Origin: Flavobacteriaceae bacterium
GTDB lineage: Bacteria; Bacteroidota; Bacteroidia; Flavobacteriales; Flavobacteriaceae
DNA: 64,000 nucleotides
NCBI GenBank assembly: GCA_031277535.1
Contig: JAITMD010000003.1
Coordinates: 62,001-126,000 of the forward strand
Direction of reading: 5' to 3'
Shown here: piece by piece, positions 17,389-26,641 of the stretch
Numbering within the stretch: position 1 is the first letter of the stretch
Layout of the letters: each line of letters starts with the position of its first letter
Notes under the pieces: model-generated
What the model was told of the DNA's origin: nothing
The model's database searches: none
Seen by the model: the letters and a program-made list of their open reading frames with translations, nothing else
Program-made: the position numbers and the translations under genes

Positions 17389-18987
17389 ATGAAATCAATA
17401 ATCTATTATATATCAATATTTTGTGTAGTGTTGAGCTGCTTATCGTGTCAAGATAAACGCAGAGCTAATGATGGGAAAACTGTTTTTAGGTATAATGAAA
17501 GTGCAAATATTCAAACATTAGATCCTGCATTTGCAAGAAGTATGGCTATTATTTGGCCTTGCAATCAATTGTTTAATGGTTTGGTACAATTGGATGATAG
17601 TTTACAAGTACGAGGAGATATTGCAAAATCGTGGACAATAAGTGAAGACGGGAAGCAATATGACTTTGTATTGAACAATCAAGTGTTTTTTCACAAACAC
17701 ATCAACTTTGGAAAAGATAGTACACGAGCTGTTGTAGCTGGAGATTTTGAGTATAGTTTTAATCGATTACTGTCAAGTGAATTAGCTTCTCCAGGAGCTT
17801 GGATCTTTCAAAAAGTAGATCATTTTAAAACAGTAAATGACAGTGTGTTTCGCATTGTTTTAAAAGAACCTTTTCCTGCTTTTTTAGGCTTATTGTCTAT
17901 GCGTTATGCTTCTGTGGTTCCGAAAGAGGTGGTAGAAGATCCTGAAGCAGATTTTCGCTCTCACCCTGTTGGAACTGGCCCTTTTCATTTTCAATTTTGG
18001 GAAGAGAATGTCAAATTGGTTTTGCGAAAAAATGAACGTTATTTTGAGAGAGATGCTCAAGGAGTACAGCTGCCTTATTTGGATGCTGTGGCTATTACTT
18101 TTTTGCCAGATAAACAAAGTGCGTTTTTACAATTTTTACAAGGGAATTTAGATTTTATATCAGGATTAGATCCTTCGTATAAAGATGATATTATTACAGC
18201 CGATGGTCAATTACAAGAAAAACACCAAGGGAAAGTAACAATGCTTACAGGCCCATACCTGAATACAGAATATTTGGGGTACAATATGGAAAGTAACTCA
18301 GCAGTGAAGGATATTCGCATCAGAGAGGCAATGAATATAGGCTTTGATCGCGCCAAGATGCTAATGTATTTGCGCAGTGGTATGGGAGAGGGTAACATTG
18401 GAGGAATGATTCCAACTGGTTTAGGTGGTAGTTTTCAAACAGATAAAAAATATAACCCTATAAAGGCAAAAGCATTAGTAGATAGTTATAAAAAAGAAAC
18501 ACATGCAACAACTGTACAAGTGACTTTATCTACTAATAGTTCTTATTTAGATATTGCAGAATACTTGCAGCGAGAGTGGCAAAAAATAGGTATTGATTTG
18601 ATTGTGGATGTTGCACCACCTGCTACATTAAGACAAGGGATGGCTTCTGGGAAGTTTGAATTTTTTAGAGGAAGTTGGATTGCAGATTATCCAGATGCAG
18701 AAAACTACCTGTCTTTATTTTATAGTACCAATAAAGCTCCTAATGGACCAAACTATACGCGTTTTGCAAATAAACAGTTTGATCAATTGTACAATCAGGC
18801 TTTTAAGGAAGTTTCTGTAGAGAAGCGAAATCAATTGTATCAGCAAATGGATAAGGTAATAGCAGATGACCTACCCGTTATTGTTCTTTTTTATGATAAA
18901 GCAGTCCGATTTACACATCCCACGATTAAGGGATTAGGTATTAATCCAATGAATAATTTATTTCTAAAGAACGTACGTAAAGAATAG
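17389..18987 (+). CDS. Peptide/solute-binding lipoprotein of an ABC importer (SBP_bac_5)
   Basis: A 532-residue extracytoplasmic binding protein of the oligopeptide/dipeptide family (OppA/DppA-like). The chosen ATG gives a short lipoprotein signal peptide with lipobox LSCLSC and the lipid-attached Cys about residue 21. The body carries the family signature around YDFVLNNQVFFHKH.., PVGTGPFHF and the C-terminal DLPVIVLFYDKAVRF. A longer frame from 17305 would put 28 extra residues before the signal peptide and start upstream of the -7 element, so it is rejected. No permease or ATPase genes are adjacent; the transport partners must lie elsewhere. Confidence 0.9.
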   Translation: MKSIIYYISIFCVVLSCLSCQDKRRANDGKTVFRYNESANIQTLDPAFARSMAIIWPCNQLFNGLVQLDDSLQVRGDIAKSWTISEDGKQYDFVLNNQVFFHKHINFGKDSTRAVVAGDFEYSFNRLLSSELASPGAWIFQKVDHFKTVNDSVFRIVLKEPFPAFLGLLSMRYASVVPKEVVEDPEADFRSHPVGTGPFHFQFWEENVKLVLRKNERYFERDAQGVQLPYLDAVAITFLPDKQSAFLQFLQGNLDFISGLDPSYKDDIITADGQLQEKHQGKVTMLTGPYLNTEYLGYNMESNSAVKDIRIREAMNIGFDRAKMLMYLRSGMGEGNIGGMIPTGLGGSFQTDKKYNPIKAKALVDSYKKETHATTVQVTLSTNSSYLDIAEYLQREWQKIGIDLIVDVAPPATLRQGMASGKFEFFRGSWIADYPDAENYLSLFYSTNKAPNGPNYTRFANKQFDQLYNQAFKEVSVEKRNQLYQQMDKVIADDLPVIVLFYDKAVRFTHPTIKGLGINPMNNLFLKNVRKE

Positions 18988-19017
18988 AAAGTAAACAAGA
19001 CAGTTTATAGTTAAAAG

Positions 19018-19056
19018 AACCAGTTGGCACTACAATGTACTAACTGGTTTTTTTTG
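19018..19056 (+). terminator. Terminator after the binding-protein gene
   Basis: Stem AACCAGTT/AACTGGTT with a loop of about 15 bases and a run of eight T. Confidence 0.8.
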
Positions 19057-19147
19057 TGTTTTCTTTTTTACTTTCTTTTGGTTGTATCATTTCTGTTTTG
19101 ATGAGACTTTGAGCATACTTTAGAAAGAGAGTTTGTATGGAATGAAA

Positions 19148-19240
19148 GGACAGTAGGTGGAGAATACGAGGACAATGGTTGGACAAACAGGTGCTCTGCT
19201 CCATCATTATCGGGGTATTGTCCACCAACTGTCCACCGAT
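19148..19240. repeat. Array of 11-bp G-rich units with inverted counterpart
   Basis: Four consecutive 11-bp units start with GGAnA: GGACAGTAGGT, GGAGAATACGA, GGACAATGGTT, GGACAAACAGG (19148-19191). About 26 bases later, 19218-19234 reads TTGTCCACCAACTGTCC, the inverted complement of 19148-19164 with 15 of 17 matches. A similar 11-bp periodicity occurs at 54341-54381. Confidence 0.6.
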
Positions 19241-19599
19241 TCTATAAGAAACACCGTAAATACTGAGATGAAGGAGTGTTCAAAATAGGTGCTATTTTGA
19301 ATGTTTTTATTTAATTCGTTGATATTTAGCTTGTTGTGTTTTTTTTAAGAAATAAAAAAAGTAGTTGCTTTTTTTTATTTTGAACCTAAATAGTGTCTTT
19401 GGACTTAAAAAACGAAAAAAAAAACTTAACTACTAAGTAAATTTTAATGGTTTTACAGTAATTATAACTACAGAATTATAAAAAAAATATTTTTTTTTGG
19501 TTCCTATTTTAAGGAAGGAATAATAGATATTGGAGGGAAAATCAAATATAAAAATAGGATGTATAAAGATATATAGGTTGTTGGATATTGAAAAAAAAA

Positions 19600-19642
19600 T
19601 GCAGCACTTAGTTTTTAGGAAAGGAAAACTTGGGGTGCTGCA
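19600..19642. repeat. Interrupted inverted repeat
   Basis: TGCAGCAC (19600-19607) pairs with GTGCTGCA (19635-19642), and inside it AGTTTT (19610-19615) pairs with AAAACT (19625-19630), leaving a nine-base loop. No T-tract follows, so it is not an ordinary terminator. It may be an operator or a structured RNA. Confidence 0.4.
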
Positions 19643-19997
19643 GATGGATAAAAGCGAAGAGTTTATTCTTTGCTATTGTTTACATTGAGCTAACAAAATG
19701 TAAAACATTTTCCAAGGGGTTGTTGTTTTATGTTTTGTAAAATAACAGATACTCTTGAAAAAAAAGGCAATACTTAAGTATGGTTTTATATGAAGAGATA
19801 AAAAACGAATAATGCTTAAATTCAGTGAATTAAATGGTATCCCGTACTAAAGTACTATACGTTTTGTACATGTTAAAGAAGAGGAACTGCGTTTAGAGGC
19901 AAAAAAAAGTATTCGATTTGCGATAAAAATAAAAGGTGAAATGATGTTATTCTCAAAAAAAAACTATTTTTACATTATAGTCTGTTAGTTATATGGT

Positions 19998-21473
19998 ATG
20001 GGGTTCAATTTTTCACATGAAATCAAGAATAAAACAGTTTTTTTGTTATTATTTCTTTGCCTAACTCCATTTTTAAGTTATGCGAATACTGTCCTTGTTT
20101 CAGGATTTGAAGAATCTCTTCATGAGTTACATTTTACTCCTCTAAAAGGAGCTGCTAATATTGCATCTGCTACTGATCAAGAAAAGATGTCGTGGTTGCA
20201 GGTTCAGTTGTCTAATCAGTACCTCAATAAACCACTTATTTTACAGTTTACCTCTATTCATGTAGATCCTTATTTTGTTTATATAAAGTGTCAAGGAAAA
20301 TGGCAAAAGGTAATACCGAATACAGATCAAAATGGAGGAGATATAAATTCACAGTTTCAAGAAAATCACTTTACCACAGATTATCCTACAATTTACATTG
20401 TGTCTAAGAGCACATATATTAATAAAGGAGATTTTTTGTTAGTGGAAAGAGGAGAGTTTAGAAGTGTGAGTTTAAAGAATTTAGTGAAATTAGAGATGTT
20501 TTATAGTTTGTATCTCATATCTATAGTAGTGAATTTTGGACTTTATTTTATCTTTAGAGAAAGAGTTTCTTTAGTCTATTGTTTGTTTATTACTTCAATC
20601 ATTATTATGTGTCTATTAGAAGATGGTTTTTTCTATTTTCTAAGCAATGGAACTTATGATAAAACAAGATTATTGACAACGTTTATGCCTATTAGCTGCT
20701 CTCTATTTATCTTTTTTATGTATCATTTTTTGGACATCAAAAAATTATCTAATCAGTTAAAATATGGGTATGTTGCCTTATTAGGTTTGTTTAGTTTTTT
20801 AGGTTGTTTTTACTACCTTACAGGATATGAATGGGTGTTTATTTTGTTGGTAAATAGTGCTTTAGGTTCTGCTGTCGTAGTCATTATACTTGGGACAACC
20901 TATTTTAAAACAGATTTACCTATTCGTTTAATTGCGTATACCTTTAGTGTAGTAGCCTTTACAGCAATGGCTTACTATTATTCTGTTTATTGTAATGGTC
21001 AAGTATTTTATTTTATTGATATGGCTAAGATTCATGTTATTTTAATGCTTGCATTTGTCTTATCAGGATATGCGTTGTGGTTAAAGGTTAAAAAGTTAAA
21101 GACAGCACACGATGTTTTACAATTAGAAGTAAAGTCTTTAAAGGTGAGTTATGAAAATAAAATAAACCATCAATCAATTGTAAGAACTCCTTTGATAAAA
21201 GAAGAATATAATGAAGTGGAAGAGCTAAAAGTGGTTGATAGTAATTTTGTAAAGCAGAATTATGTTTTAAGAAAGGTATATAATTGTACAGATCGTGAAA
21301 TAGAAGTAATTAACTGTATTTGGAAAGGATTGACCAATCAAGAAATTGCAGAAGAGTTGTTTATTTCTCTTAGTACAACTAAACAGCATGTTAGTAATAC
21401 CTACATTAAATTGAATGTAAAAAATAGAAGTCAAGCTATGATTCTAAGAAGTCAGATTTTGAAAGAAGAATAG
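19998..21473 (+). CDS. Membrane-anchored 7TM regulator with C-terminal LuxR-type HTH
   Basis: A 491-residue protein that joins sensing and DNA binding in one chain. In order: signal peptide (about 13-29), an extracytoplasmic domain of about 130 residues that resembles 7TMR-DISM sensors, seven hydrophobic helices between about 165 and 365, a short coiled coil (KVKKLKTAHDVLQLEVKSL), and a LuxR helix-turn-helix (about 425-487: TDREIEVINCIWKGLTNQEIAEELFIS, then TTKQHVSNTYIKL). No kinase, receiver or protease site is visible. It should therefore bind DNA from the membrane or after proteolytic release; this is inference. The LytTR/histidine kinase pair follows 300 bases downstream. Confidence 0.85.
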   Translation: MGFNFSHEIKNKTVFLLLFLCLTPFLSYANTVLVSGFEESLHELHFTPLKGAANIASATDQEKMSWLQVQLSNQYLNKPLILQFTSIHVDPYFVYIKCQGKWQKVIPNTDQNGGDINSQFQENHFTTDYPTIYIVSKSTYINKGDFLLVERGEFRSVSLKNLVKLEMFYSLYLISIVVNFGLYFIFRERVSLVYCLFITSIIIMCLLEDGFFYFLSNGTYDKTRLLTTFMPISCSLFIFFMYHFLDIKKLSNQLKYGYVALLGLFSFLGCFYYLTGYEWVFILLVNSALGSAVVVIILGTTYFKTDLPIRLIAYTFSVVAFTAMAYYYSVYCNGQVFYFIDMAKIHVILMLAFVLSGYALWLKVKKLKTAHDVLQLEVKSLKVSYENKINHQSIVRTPLIKEEYNEVEELKVVDSNFVKQNYVLRKVYNCTDREIEVINCIWKGLTNQEIAEELFISLSTTKQHVSNTYIKLNVKNRSQAMILRSQILKEE

Positions 21474-21770
21474 TTGATAGAAACTAAAACAGTGAAGAGC
21501 TTTCTTACTTATTTCTTTCTGTTTTTCACTTTGTTTTTCTGTAATTTATATAGGTACTTTTTTAAAAATAGATCAAGGTATGGGCAAGGTAGTTTATAAT
21601 GTTCTTAACTGTTGGCTGGTTACTATTTGTCAATAGTATTTATTTTATAGTAAGTTTTTTTCAGATTCTTTGAAATCGTTTAAAAGTAAATTGAACTATA
21701 CTAATGGTCTCAATTTGTTGTTGTAACTTAGCCTGTCCCTAAAAAACAACCTTTAACTTTACTGAACGAA

Positions 21771-22493
21771 ATGAACGAGTTAGTTATTCTAATTGTAGAT
21801 GATGAACCTAAAGTGGCAGATGTGTTGCGTACCATGTTGTCGAAAAAGCTTAAAATAAAAGAAAAGTTTAGCATTTATATTGTAAATTCTGTACAAGAAG
21901 CAATTGTTGCAGTGGATATGTATTGTCCTGATTTAGTATTCTTGGATATACAGATGCCTGAAGAAAGTGGTTTAGCCTTTTTGGATCATTATAAAACATA
22001 TGATTTTGACGTTGTATTTACTACTGCTTATGAACAATATGCTTTGGAGGTATTAAACAATTATCCTTGTTTACACTATTTGCTAAAACCAATTAGTTTA
22101 AGTGATTTGCAAGAAGTTTACGAGAAGTTTTTAGCCAAAGAGGGATATCGAGATTTTATACGTGTGATTAAAAATAATCAGAAGCGCTATGTTGTTAACG
22201 TAAAGGATATTTTCTATTGCAAAGCAAGTGATAATTATTGTGAAATTTACCTGAAAGATCAAAAACATTTAGTGTCTAAAACCTTAGGAGGTGTGAGTGA
22301 AAAATTACAGCATCCTTTTTTTCAACGCGTGACTCGATCGTACTTGATAAATATGAATCACGTTGATTATATTGAACAAAAAACAAATCAAGTCTTTTTC
22401 AAAGAATCAATTGTGATTAATAATGAGATTATTTCAAATGAAATCATTGTGTCAGGGAATAAGATGAAAGACCTTAAGGGATTGAATTTATGA
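21771..22493 (+). CDS. LytTR-family response regulator
   Basis: A 240-residue transcription factor: a receiver domain with acidic pocket VDDEP (10-13), phospho-acceptor Asp59 in LVFLDIQMP, Thr in FTTAYEQYA and Lys in YLLKPIS, followed by a LytTR DNA-binding domain (from about 125: DFIRVIKNNQKRYVVNVKDI..., KASDNYCEIYL, RVTRSYLINMNHV). Its stop overlaps the start of the histidine kinase gene by four bases (ATGA), which indicates translational coupling and a cognate pair. I see no clear promoter in the 297-base gap upstream. Confidence 0.93.
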   Translation: MNELVILIVDDEPKVADVLRTMLSKKLKIKEKFSIYIVNSVQEAIVAVDMYCPDLVFLDIQMPEESGLAFLDHYKTYDFDVVFTTAYEQYALEVLNNYPCLHYLLKPISLSDLQEVYEKFLAKEGYRDFIRVIKNNQKRYVVNVKDIFYCKASDNYCEIYLKDQKHLVSKTLGGVSEKLQHPFFQRVTRSYLINMNHVDYIEQKTNQVFFKESIVINNEIISNEIIVSGNKMKDLKGLNL

Positions 22494-25453
22494 GAATAAT
22501 AGGTGTAATAATTAGTTTTTTTCTGTGTGTAATATCTTATGCACAAGGAGTTGTTACAACTAATTATACCACTGCACAAGGGCTTATTACAAATGATGTA
22601 AGGGCTTTGTGTTTTGATTCAAAAGGCATATTGTGGATAGGTTCGAGGTCTGGGCTATTGCAAATGGTACAAGAAGAAATTCGATTGGATGAGGTTTCTT
22701 CCAAATTGCGTTATACCAATGTCAGTACTATTGTAGAAGATAGAAATGCTGTTTTATGGGTGGGAAGTTATGGACAAGGTGTATTGAAAAAAGTAGGAAA
22801 GGAAGCCGAAGTTTTTACTCAAAAAGAGGGATTGGTTTCCAACAGAGTAAGAATATTGTATGCTTCTAATTACTTTATTTATGTTGGAACAAGTGATGGT
22901 ATTTCGATAATTAACACTAAGACTTCAAAAATAATAAATCCTCCATTTGTAAAGCATCATGAACATCCATTTGAAGTGTCTGCTTTTTTTGAAATCAACA
23001 ATAAAGTATATGCTACGACAATAAATGACGGAGTGTTTTTAGTAGAGAATGAACGCTTGACAAAGGTAAATGATGTCAAACGTATTTTGAGTGTCTATCA
23101 ACAAGATAACTTTGTGCTTTATGGAAACCAAAAAGAGCTGGTTGTTGAAAATTGGCAAACAAAATCGAAAGAAGTTTACCCAGACTTGCCTGCGGTTCAG
23201 GAGTTTCAGAAAGTAGGTAATTATATTTATTTGGTCAATTCTGGAATTTATGAAAATAAAGCGGCTATTTATCGTTGGAATGGAAAGCAATTAGATAATG
23301 TAACATCAGAATTGAATTTATTTGCTGAAGACTTTGAGAGTATCGCTTACGATTCAAATAATAATTTTCTGTATGTAGGTAGTCGTTCTGATGGTCTTTT
23401 TAAGATTGACTTATCATCACCGTTAAAACATTTTCAGGAAGTAGGACAAGTTATGGCAATGGCTTCTAATAAAGAGCAGCTTTATGTGTTTTCAAATAGA
23501 GGTTTGTATTTAGAGAAAGGAAATTATGTAAAGCAAATATTGCCATTAGAAGCATTCAAAATTTTTGAAGAGAACCATAAGCAAAGATTGGCAAAAATAA
23601 CAACGATAGAGAATCACTTCTATGAAATTGATTTTACTACTCCTGCAGATAAAATAATATTCTATAGAGCAGTAGCTGAAAAAGATGCTATATGGGTAAG
23701 TAGTAATATTGGATTGTTTAAATTGAGTAAGGAGGGAGTGATTATAGATTACTTCTCTATACATACGATGCAATTTGCTTTTTATAAAGGTAAATTAATT
23801 GAAACAAATCCTTATGGTGGTATACGTGTATATCACGATTTAGATAAGTTTGATTATACGTATTATTCGAGATATAATAAAAATACACCAAGAGATATTG
23901 TAGCTATTGAAGCTATTGATACTCAATTGTTTTTTGGTGGAGCCTTAGATGGATTATACGTTTTAAGAGAAAATAGTTTTGAATCTCTTTTAAAGAATAA
24001 GCGATTTCTTGAAAAGAGAATAATCAAGTTGGCTAAAGGACCTGATCATACATTATTTGTTGCAACAGATTTTAATGATATTTTTCAAATAACAACTGAA
24101 CAAGGAATTGTTAAGGTAGTAACTCACATCAATAATAAAGAACTATTTGCAGGAGGAATTGCCACACTGAATTATTTGGATGAAAAGTTGTTTGTAGGAA
24201 CAAGTAAAGGATTAGTTGTTATTGATAAGCAAAACAATAAATTTTATTTTGACAAAGAGCAAGGGTTAAGTAACTATGATTTTAGCAGTAGTGCAGTTAT
24301 TGGAAGTAAGTTATACTTAGGCACTAAAGAGGGGATTTATACTTTAGATACCTCTTATTTTCAATCAAAAAAGAATAAATTACAGTTTATCATTAATCAG
24401 ATAGAGGTGAATGGAGAATTGTATGCTAAAGAAGTGAATCAATCTGAAGCACTTCATTTGCCTTATAATAAAAACTCTTTATTGATTAATTTTAATGTAT
24501 TAGGAGCAAAGTATCCAGAGAAGTTAAGATTTGAATATAGGTTAAAACAATCAGAAAATTGGCAAGAGCTAAAAGACTCTCATTTAGCTTTAAACTTTTT
24601 AGAAGATGGAAGGTATGCTATTGAAATTCGAATTACTGATTTAGATAGTGGTTCTACAACCATTTACCCATTTGTAAATATTGTTATTCAACCACCTTTT
24701 TATGCGACTTGGTGGTTTGTACTGCTGAGTATAGGAGGTGTTGTGGGGGCAACTTATATTGTGTATCGCTTTAGGGTATCTCATATTAAAAAACAAGCGC
24801 TTTTAAACAATAAAAAATTAGTTTACGAAAAGCGTTTGGCCGAAGTAAAGTTGTTGTCTATTCGCAGTCAATTGAACACACATTTTATCTTTAATGTTTT
24901 GAGTTCGTTTCAATATTTTATTTTAAATGAACAGGTAGATGATGCCTTGTATTACTTAGATAAATTTGCCAAGTTAATCAGAAAAACACTAAATTTCTCT
25001 CAGTTAAATGAAGTGAGTTTGGCAGAAGAAATTGCTTATTTAGAAGAGTATTTTGAAATAGAGAATATGAGGTTAGAAGGTAGAGTTCAATTTCATAAAC
25101 AGATTGAAACAGCTATAAACCTTCAAGCAATTAAAATACCTCCTTTGTTATTGCAACCCTTTGTAGAAAATTGTTTAATACACGCTTTTCCTGCTACTAT
25201 TAAAGATCCAAGAATGGAGATTGAAGTAAAGACTTTGGGTAAGGATGTTGTGATTTATATTAAGGATAATGGAAAAGGGAATAAGAATAAAAGAGAGCAA
25301 AATGCAAAACATGAATCTAAAGGATTGGGAATTGTAAAAGAAAGGATGTCATTGATTCAAGAATATATGGATAATGACTTAGTTGTTGAACAAACAGAAC
25401 AAGGAACAATTGTACAGATTGTTCTGCGAAATAAAGCAAATTATATTGTTTGA
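22490..25453 (+). CDS. Propeller-type sensor histidine kinase (LytS-like kinase domain)
   Basis: A 987-residue membrane kinase: signal peptide, a large extracytoplasmic region of reg_prop beta-propeller repeats (for example GLITNDVRALCFDSKGILWIG and GLSNYDFSSSAVIGSKLYLG), a Y_Y_Y-type domain (about 640-735), one membrane helix (about 742-762), a coiled linker, and a His_kinase/HATPase module. The phospho-acceptor His798 is in QLNTHFIFNVL, which replaces the usual Pro of NPHFLFN with Thr; N box PFVENCLIHAF and G box DNGKGNKNK are present. It should phosphorylate the LytTR regulator encoded just upstream in the same transcript. The ligand is unknown; such sensors often detect polysaccharides. 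Confidence 0.92.
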   Translation: MRIIGVIISFFLCVISYAQGVVTTNYTTAQGLITNDVRALCFDSKGILWIGSRSGLLQMVQEEIRLDEVSSKLRYTNVSTIVEDRNAVLWVGSYGQGVLKKVGKEAEVFTQKEGLVSNRVRILYASNYFIYVGTSDGISIINTKTSKIINPPFVKHHEHPFEVSAFFEINNKVYATTINDGVFLVENERLTKVNDVKRILSVYQQDNFVLYGNQKELVVENWQTKSKEVYPDLPAVQEFQKVGNYIYLVNSGIYENKAAIYRWNGKQLDNVTSELNLFAEDFESIAYDSNNNFLYVGSRSDGLFKIDLSSPLKHFQEVGQVMAMASNKEQLYVFSNRGLYLEKGNYVKQILPLEAFKIFEENHKQRLAKITTIENHFYEIDFTTPADKIIFYRAVAEKDAIWVSSNIGLFKLSKEGVIIDYFSIHTMQFAFYKGKLIETNPYGGIRVYHDLDKFDYTYYSRYNKNTPRDIVAIEAIDTQLFFGGALDGLYVLRENSFESLLKNKRFLEKRIIKLAKGPDHTLFVATDFNDIFQITTEQGIVKVVTHINNKELFAGGIATLNYLDEKLFVGTSKGLVVIDKQNNKFYFDKEQGLSNYDFSSSAVIGSKLYLGTKEGIYTLDTSYFQSKKNKLQFIINQIEVNGELYAKEVNQSEALHLPYNKNSLLINFNVLGAKYPEKLRFEYRLKQSENWQELKDSHLALNFLEDGRYAIEIRITDLDSGSTTIYPFVNIVIQPPFYATWWFVLLSIGGVVGATYIVYRFRVSHIKKQALLNNKKLVYEKRLAEVKLLSIRSQLNTHFIFNVLSSFQYFILNEQVDDALYYLDKFAKLIRKTLNFSQLNEVSLAEEIAYLEEYFEIENMRLEGRVQFHKQIETAINLQAIKIPPLLLQPFVENCLIHAFPATIKDPRMEIEVKTLGKDVVIYIKDNGKGNKNKREQNAKHESKGLGIVKERMSLIQEYMDNDLVVEQTEQGTIVQIVLRNKANYIV

Positions 25454-25476
25454 TACGTCGTAAAAAATAAGTAAAG

Positions 25477-26577
25477 ATGAAGAAGTTACAGGTTTTTGCA
25501 CTAATCCTATTGATGTATTTAATAGGAAATGCTTATGTGTTTTACTCTTGGTTTCCGGTGGTAGAAGGAAATGTTATTTTTCGAATAGGTTATTATGTAT
25601 TAGCGATAATAATGACTTTTTCTATTTTAGGATTTTATGGGTTGAGCAAAAAGATTCCAACTTACATAGGAGGAATCTTGTATAAGGTAGGTACAGGATG
25701 GTTTATGTTGGTGATGTATGCTGTTATGTTGTGTTTGTTGAAAGATGTGATAATGTATTTTTTAGAAGGCAAAGTTTATATTGATGAAGTTGTGCAAGCA
25801 CAGGTTCTTATAGGACTTACAGGGAGCATAGCATTGTTTGGGTATTTGAATTATAAAAATAAACGCAAAGTAAACTTAACTATTCAGGTTGATAAAGTAC
25901 TACCTAAACCTTTAAAGATTGTAATGTTGAGTGATCTACATTTAGGATATGCTATTGAAAGAAAGGAATTGCAACACTGGATTGCATTGGTTAACAAAGA
26001 ACAAGCAGATATTGTTTTAATTGCTGGAGATGTAATTGATAATAGCGTTGCACCATTACATTATTACGCATTAGATCAATTGTTAGGAAAGTTGACTTCT
26101 CGTTTAGGGACATATTCTTGTTTAGGAAATCATGAATACTTAGCAGGAATTAGTGGGAGTCATCACTTTCTGAAAGAGGCTAATATAAAGGTTTTACAAG
26201 ATGAGGTTTTATCAATAGACGAAGAGTCTATTGTACTTATTGGTAGGGATGATAAAACAAATACGCATCGCAAAACATTAGAGCAGTTGGTGGATGGTGT
26301 TGATTCTTCTAAAGTATGTATTTTATTGGATCACCAACCGTATCATTTGGAAGAAGCTGCACAATGTGGAATTGATTTACAATTGTCAGGACATACCCAT
26401 AGAGGGCAAATATGGCCTATTTCTTATATAACAGATTATTTGTTTGAACAATCACATGGGTATTTGAAGAAACAACAAACACACTATTACGTAAGTTCAG
26501 GAATTGGTATATGGGGAGGTAGATATCGCATTGGAACGAAGTCTGAGTATGTGGTGATTACCATTGAAGGAAAATAG
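25477..26577 (+). CDS. Membrane metallophosphoesterase (YkuE/YaeI-like)
   Basis: A 366-residue protein with four N-terminal membrane helices (about 1-130) and a cytoplasmic or periplasmic calcineurin-like phosphoesterase domain: SDLHLG, AGDVIDN, GNHEYLAG, a conserved His in LLDHQPY and SGHTHRGQ, the five blocks that hold the two metal ions. YkuE/YaeI relatives act on membrane-linked phosphate esters such as lipid A precursors, but the substrate here is unknown. It starts 23 bases after the histidine kinase gene and is probably read with it. Confidence 0.9.
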   Translation: MKKLQVFALILLMYLIGNAYVFYSWFPVVEGNVIFRIGYYVLAIIMTFSILGFYGLSKKIPTYIGGILYKVGTGWFMLVMYAVMLCLLKDVIMYFLEGKVYIDEVVQAQVLIGLTGSIALFGYLNYKNKRKVNLTIQVDKVLPKPLKIVMLSDLHLGYAIERKELQHWIALVNKEQADIVLIAGDVIDNSVAPLHYYALDQLLGKLTSRLGTYSCLGNHEYLAGISGSHHFLKEANIKVLQDEVLSIDEESIVLIGRDDKTNTHRKTLEQLVDGVDSSKVCILLDHQPYHLEEAAQCGIDLQLSGHTHRGQIWPISYITDYLFEQSHGYLKKQQTHYYVSSGIGIWGGRYRIGTKSEYVVITIEGK

Positions 26578-26594
26578 TCAAATTAATTAGCAGA

Positions 26595-26625
26595 TTGCAG
26601 TAAGAAGAATAAAAGAGTATTTTTG
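26595..26625 (+). promoter_or_regulatory. Promoter of the ABC-F gene
   Basis: TTG (26595-26597), 20 bases, TATTTTTG (26618-26625), 16 bases before the GTG start. Confidence 0.7.
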
Positions 26626-26641
26626 TAAAAAATAGAAAGAA

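Larger units (their letters stand above)
19057..19997. other. Long gene-free stretch with a repeat array and a dyad
   Basis: About 940 bases without a convincing gene. It holds an array of 11-bp G-rich units (19148-19240) and an interrupted dyad (19600-19642). A 62-codon frame on the minus strand overlaps the array and has no promoter or family. The rest is very AT-rich with long A and T tracts, and probably contains the promoter of the LuxR-type gene, although I see no exact TAnnTTTG. Confidence 0.6.

Noticed and set aside
19040..19228. 62-codon minus-strand frame in the gap after the binding-protein gene
   Set aside because: It has no promoter, no family and overlaps both a terminator and the repeat array.
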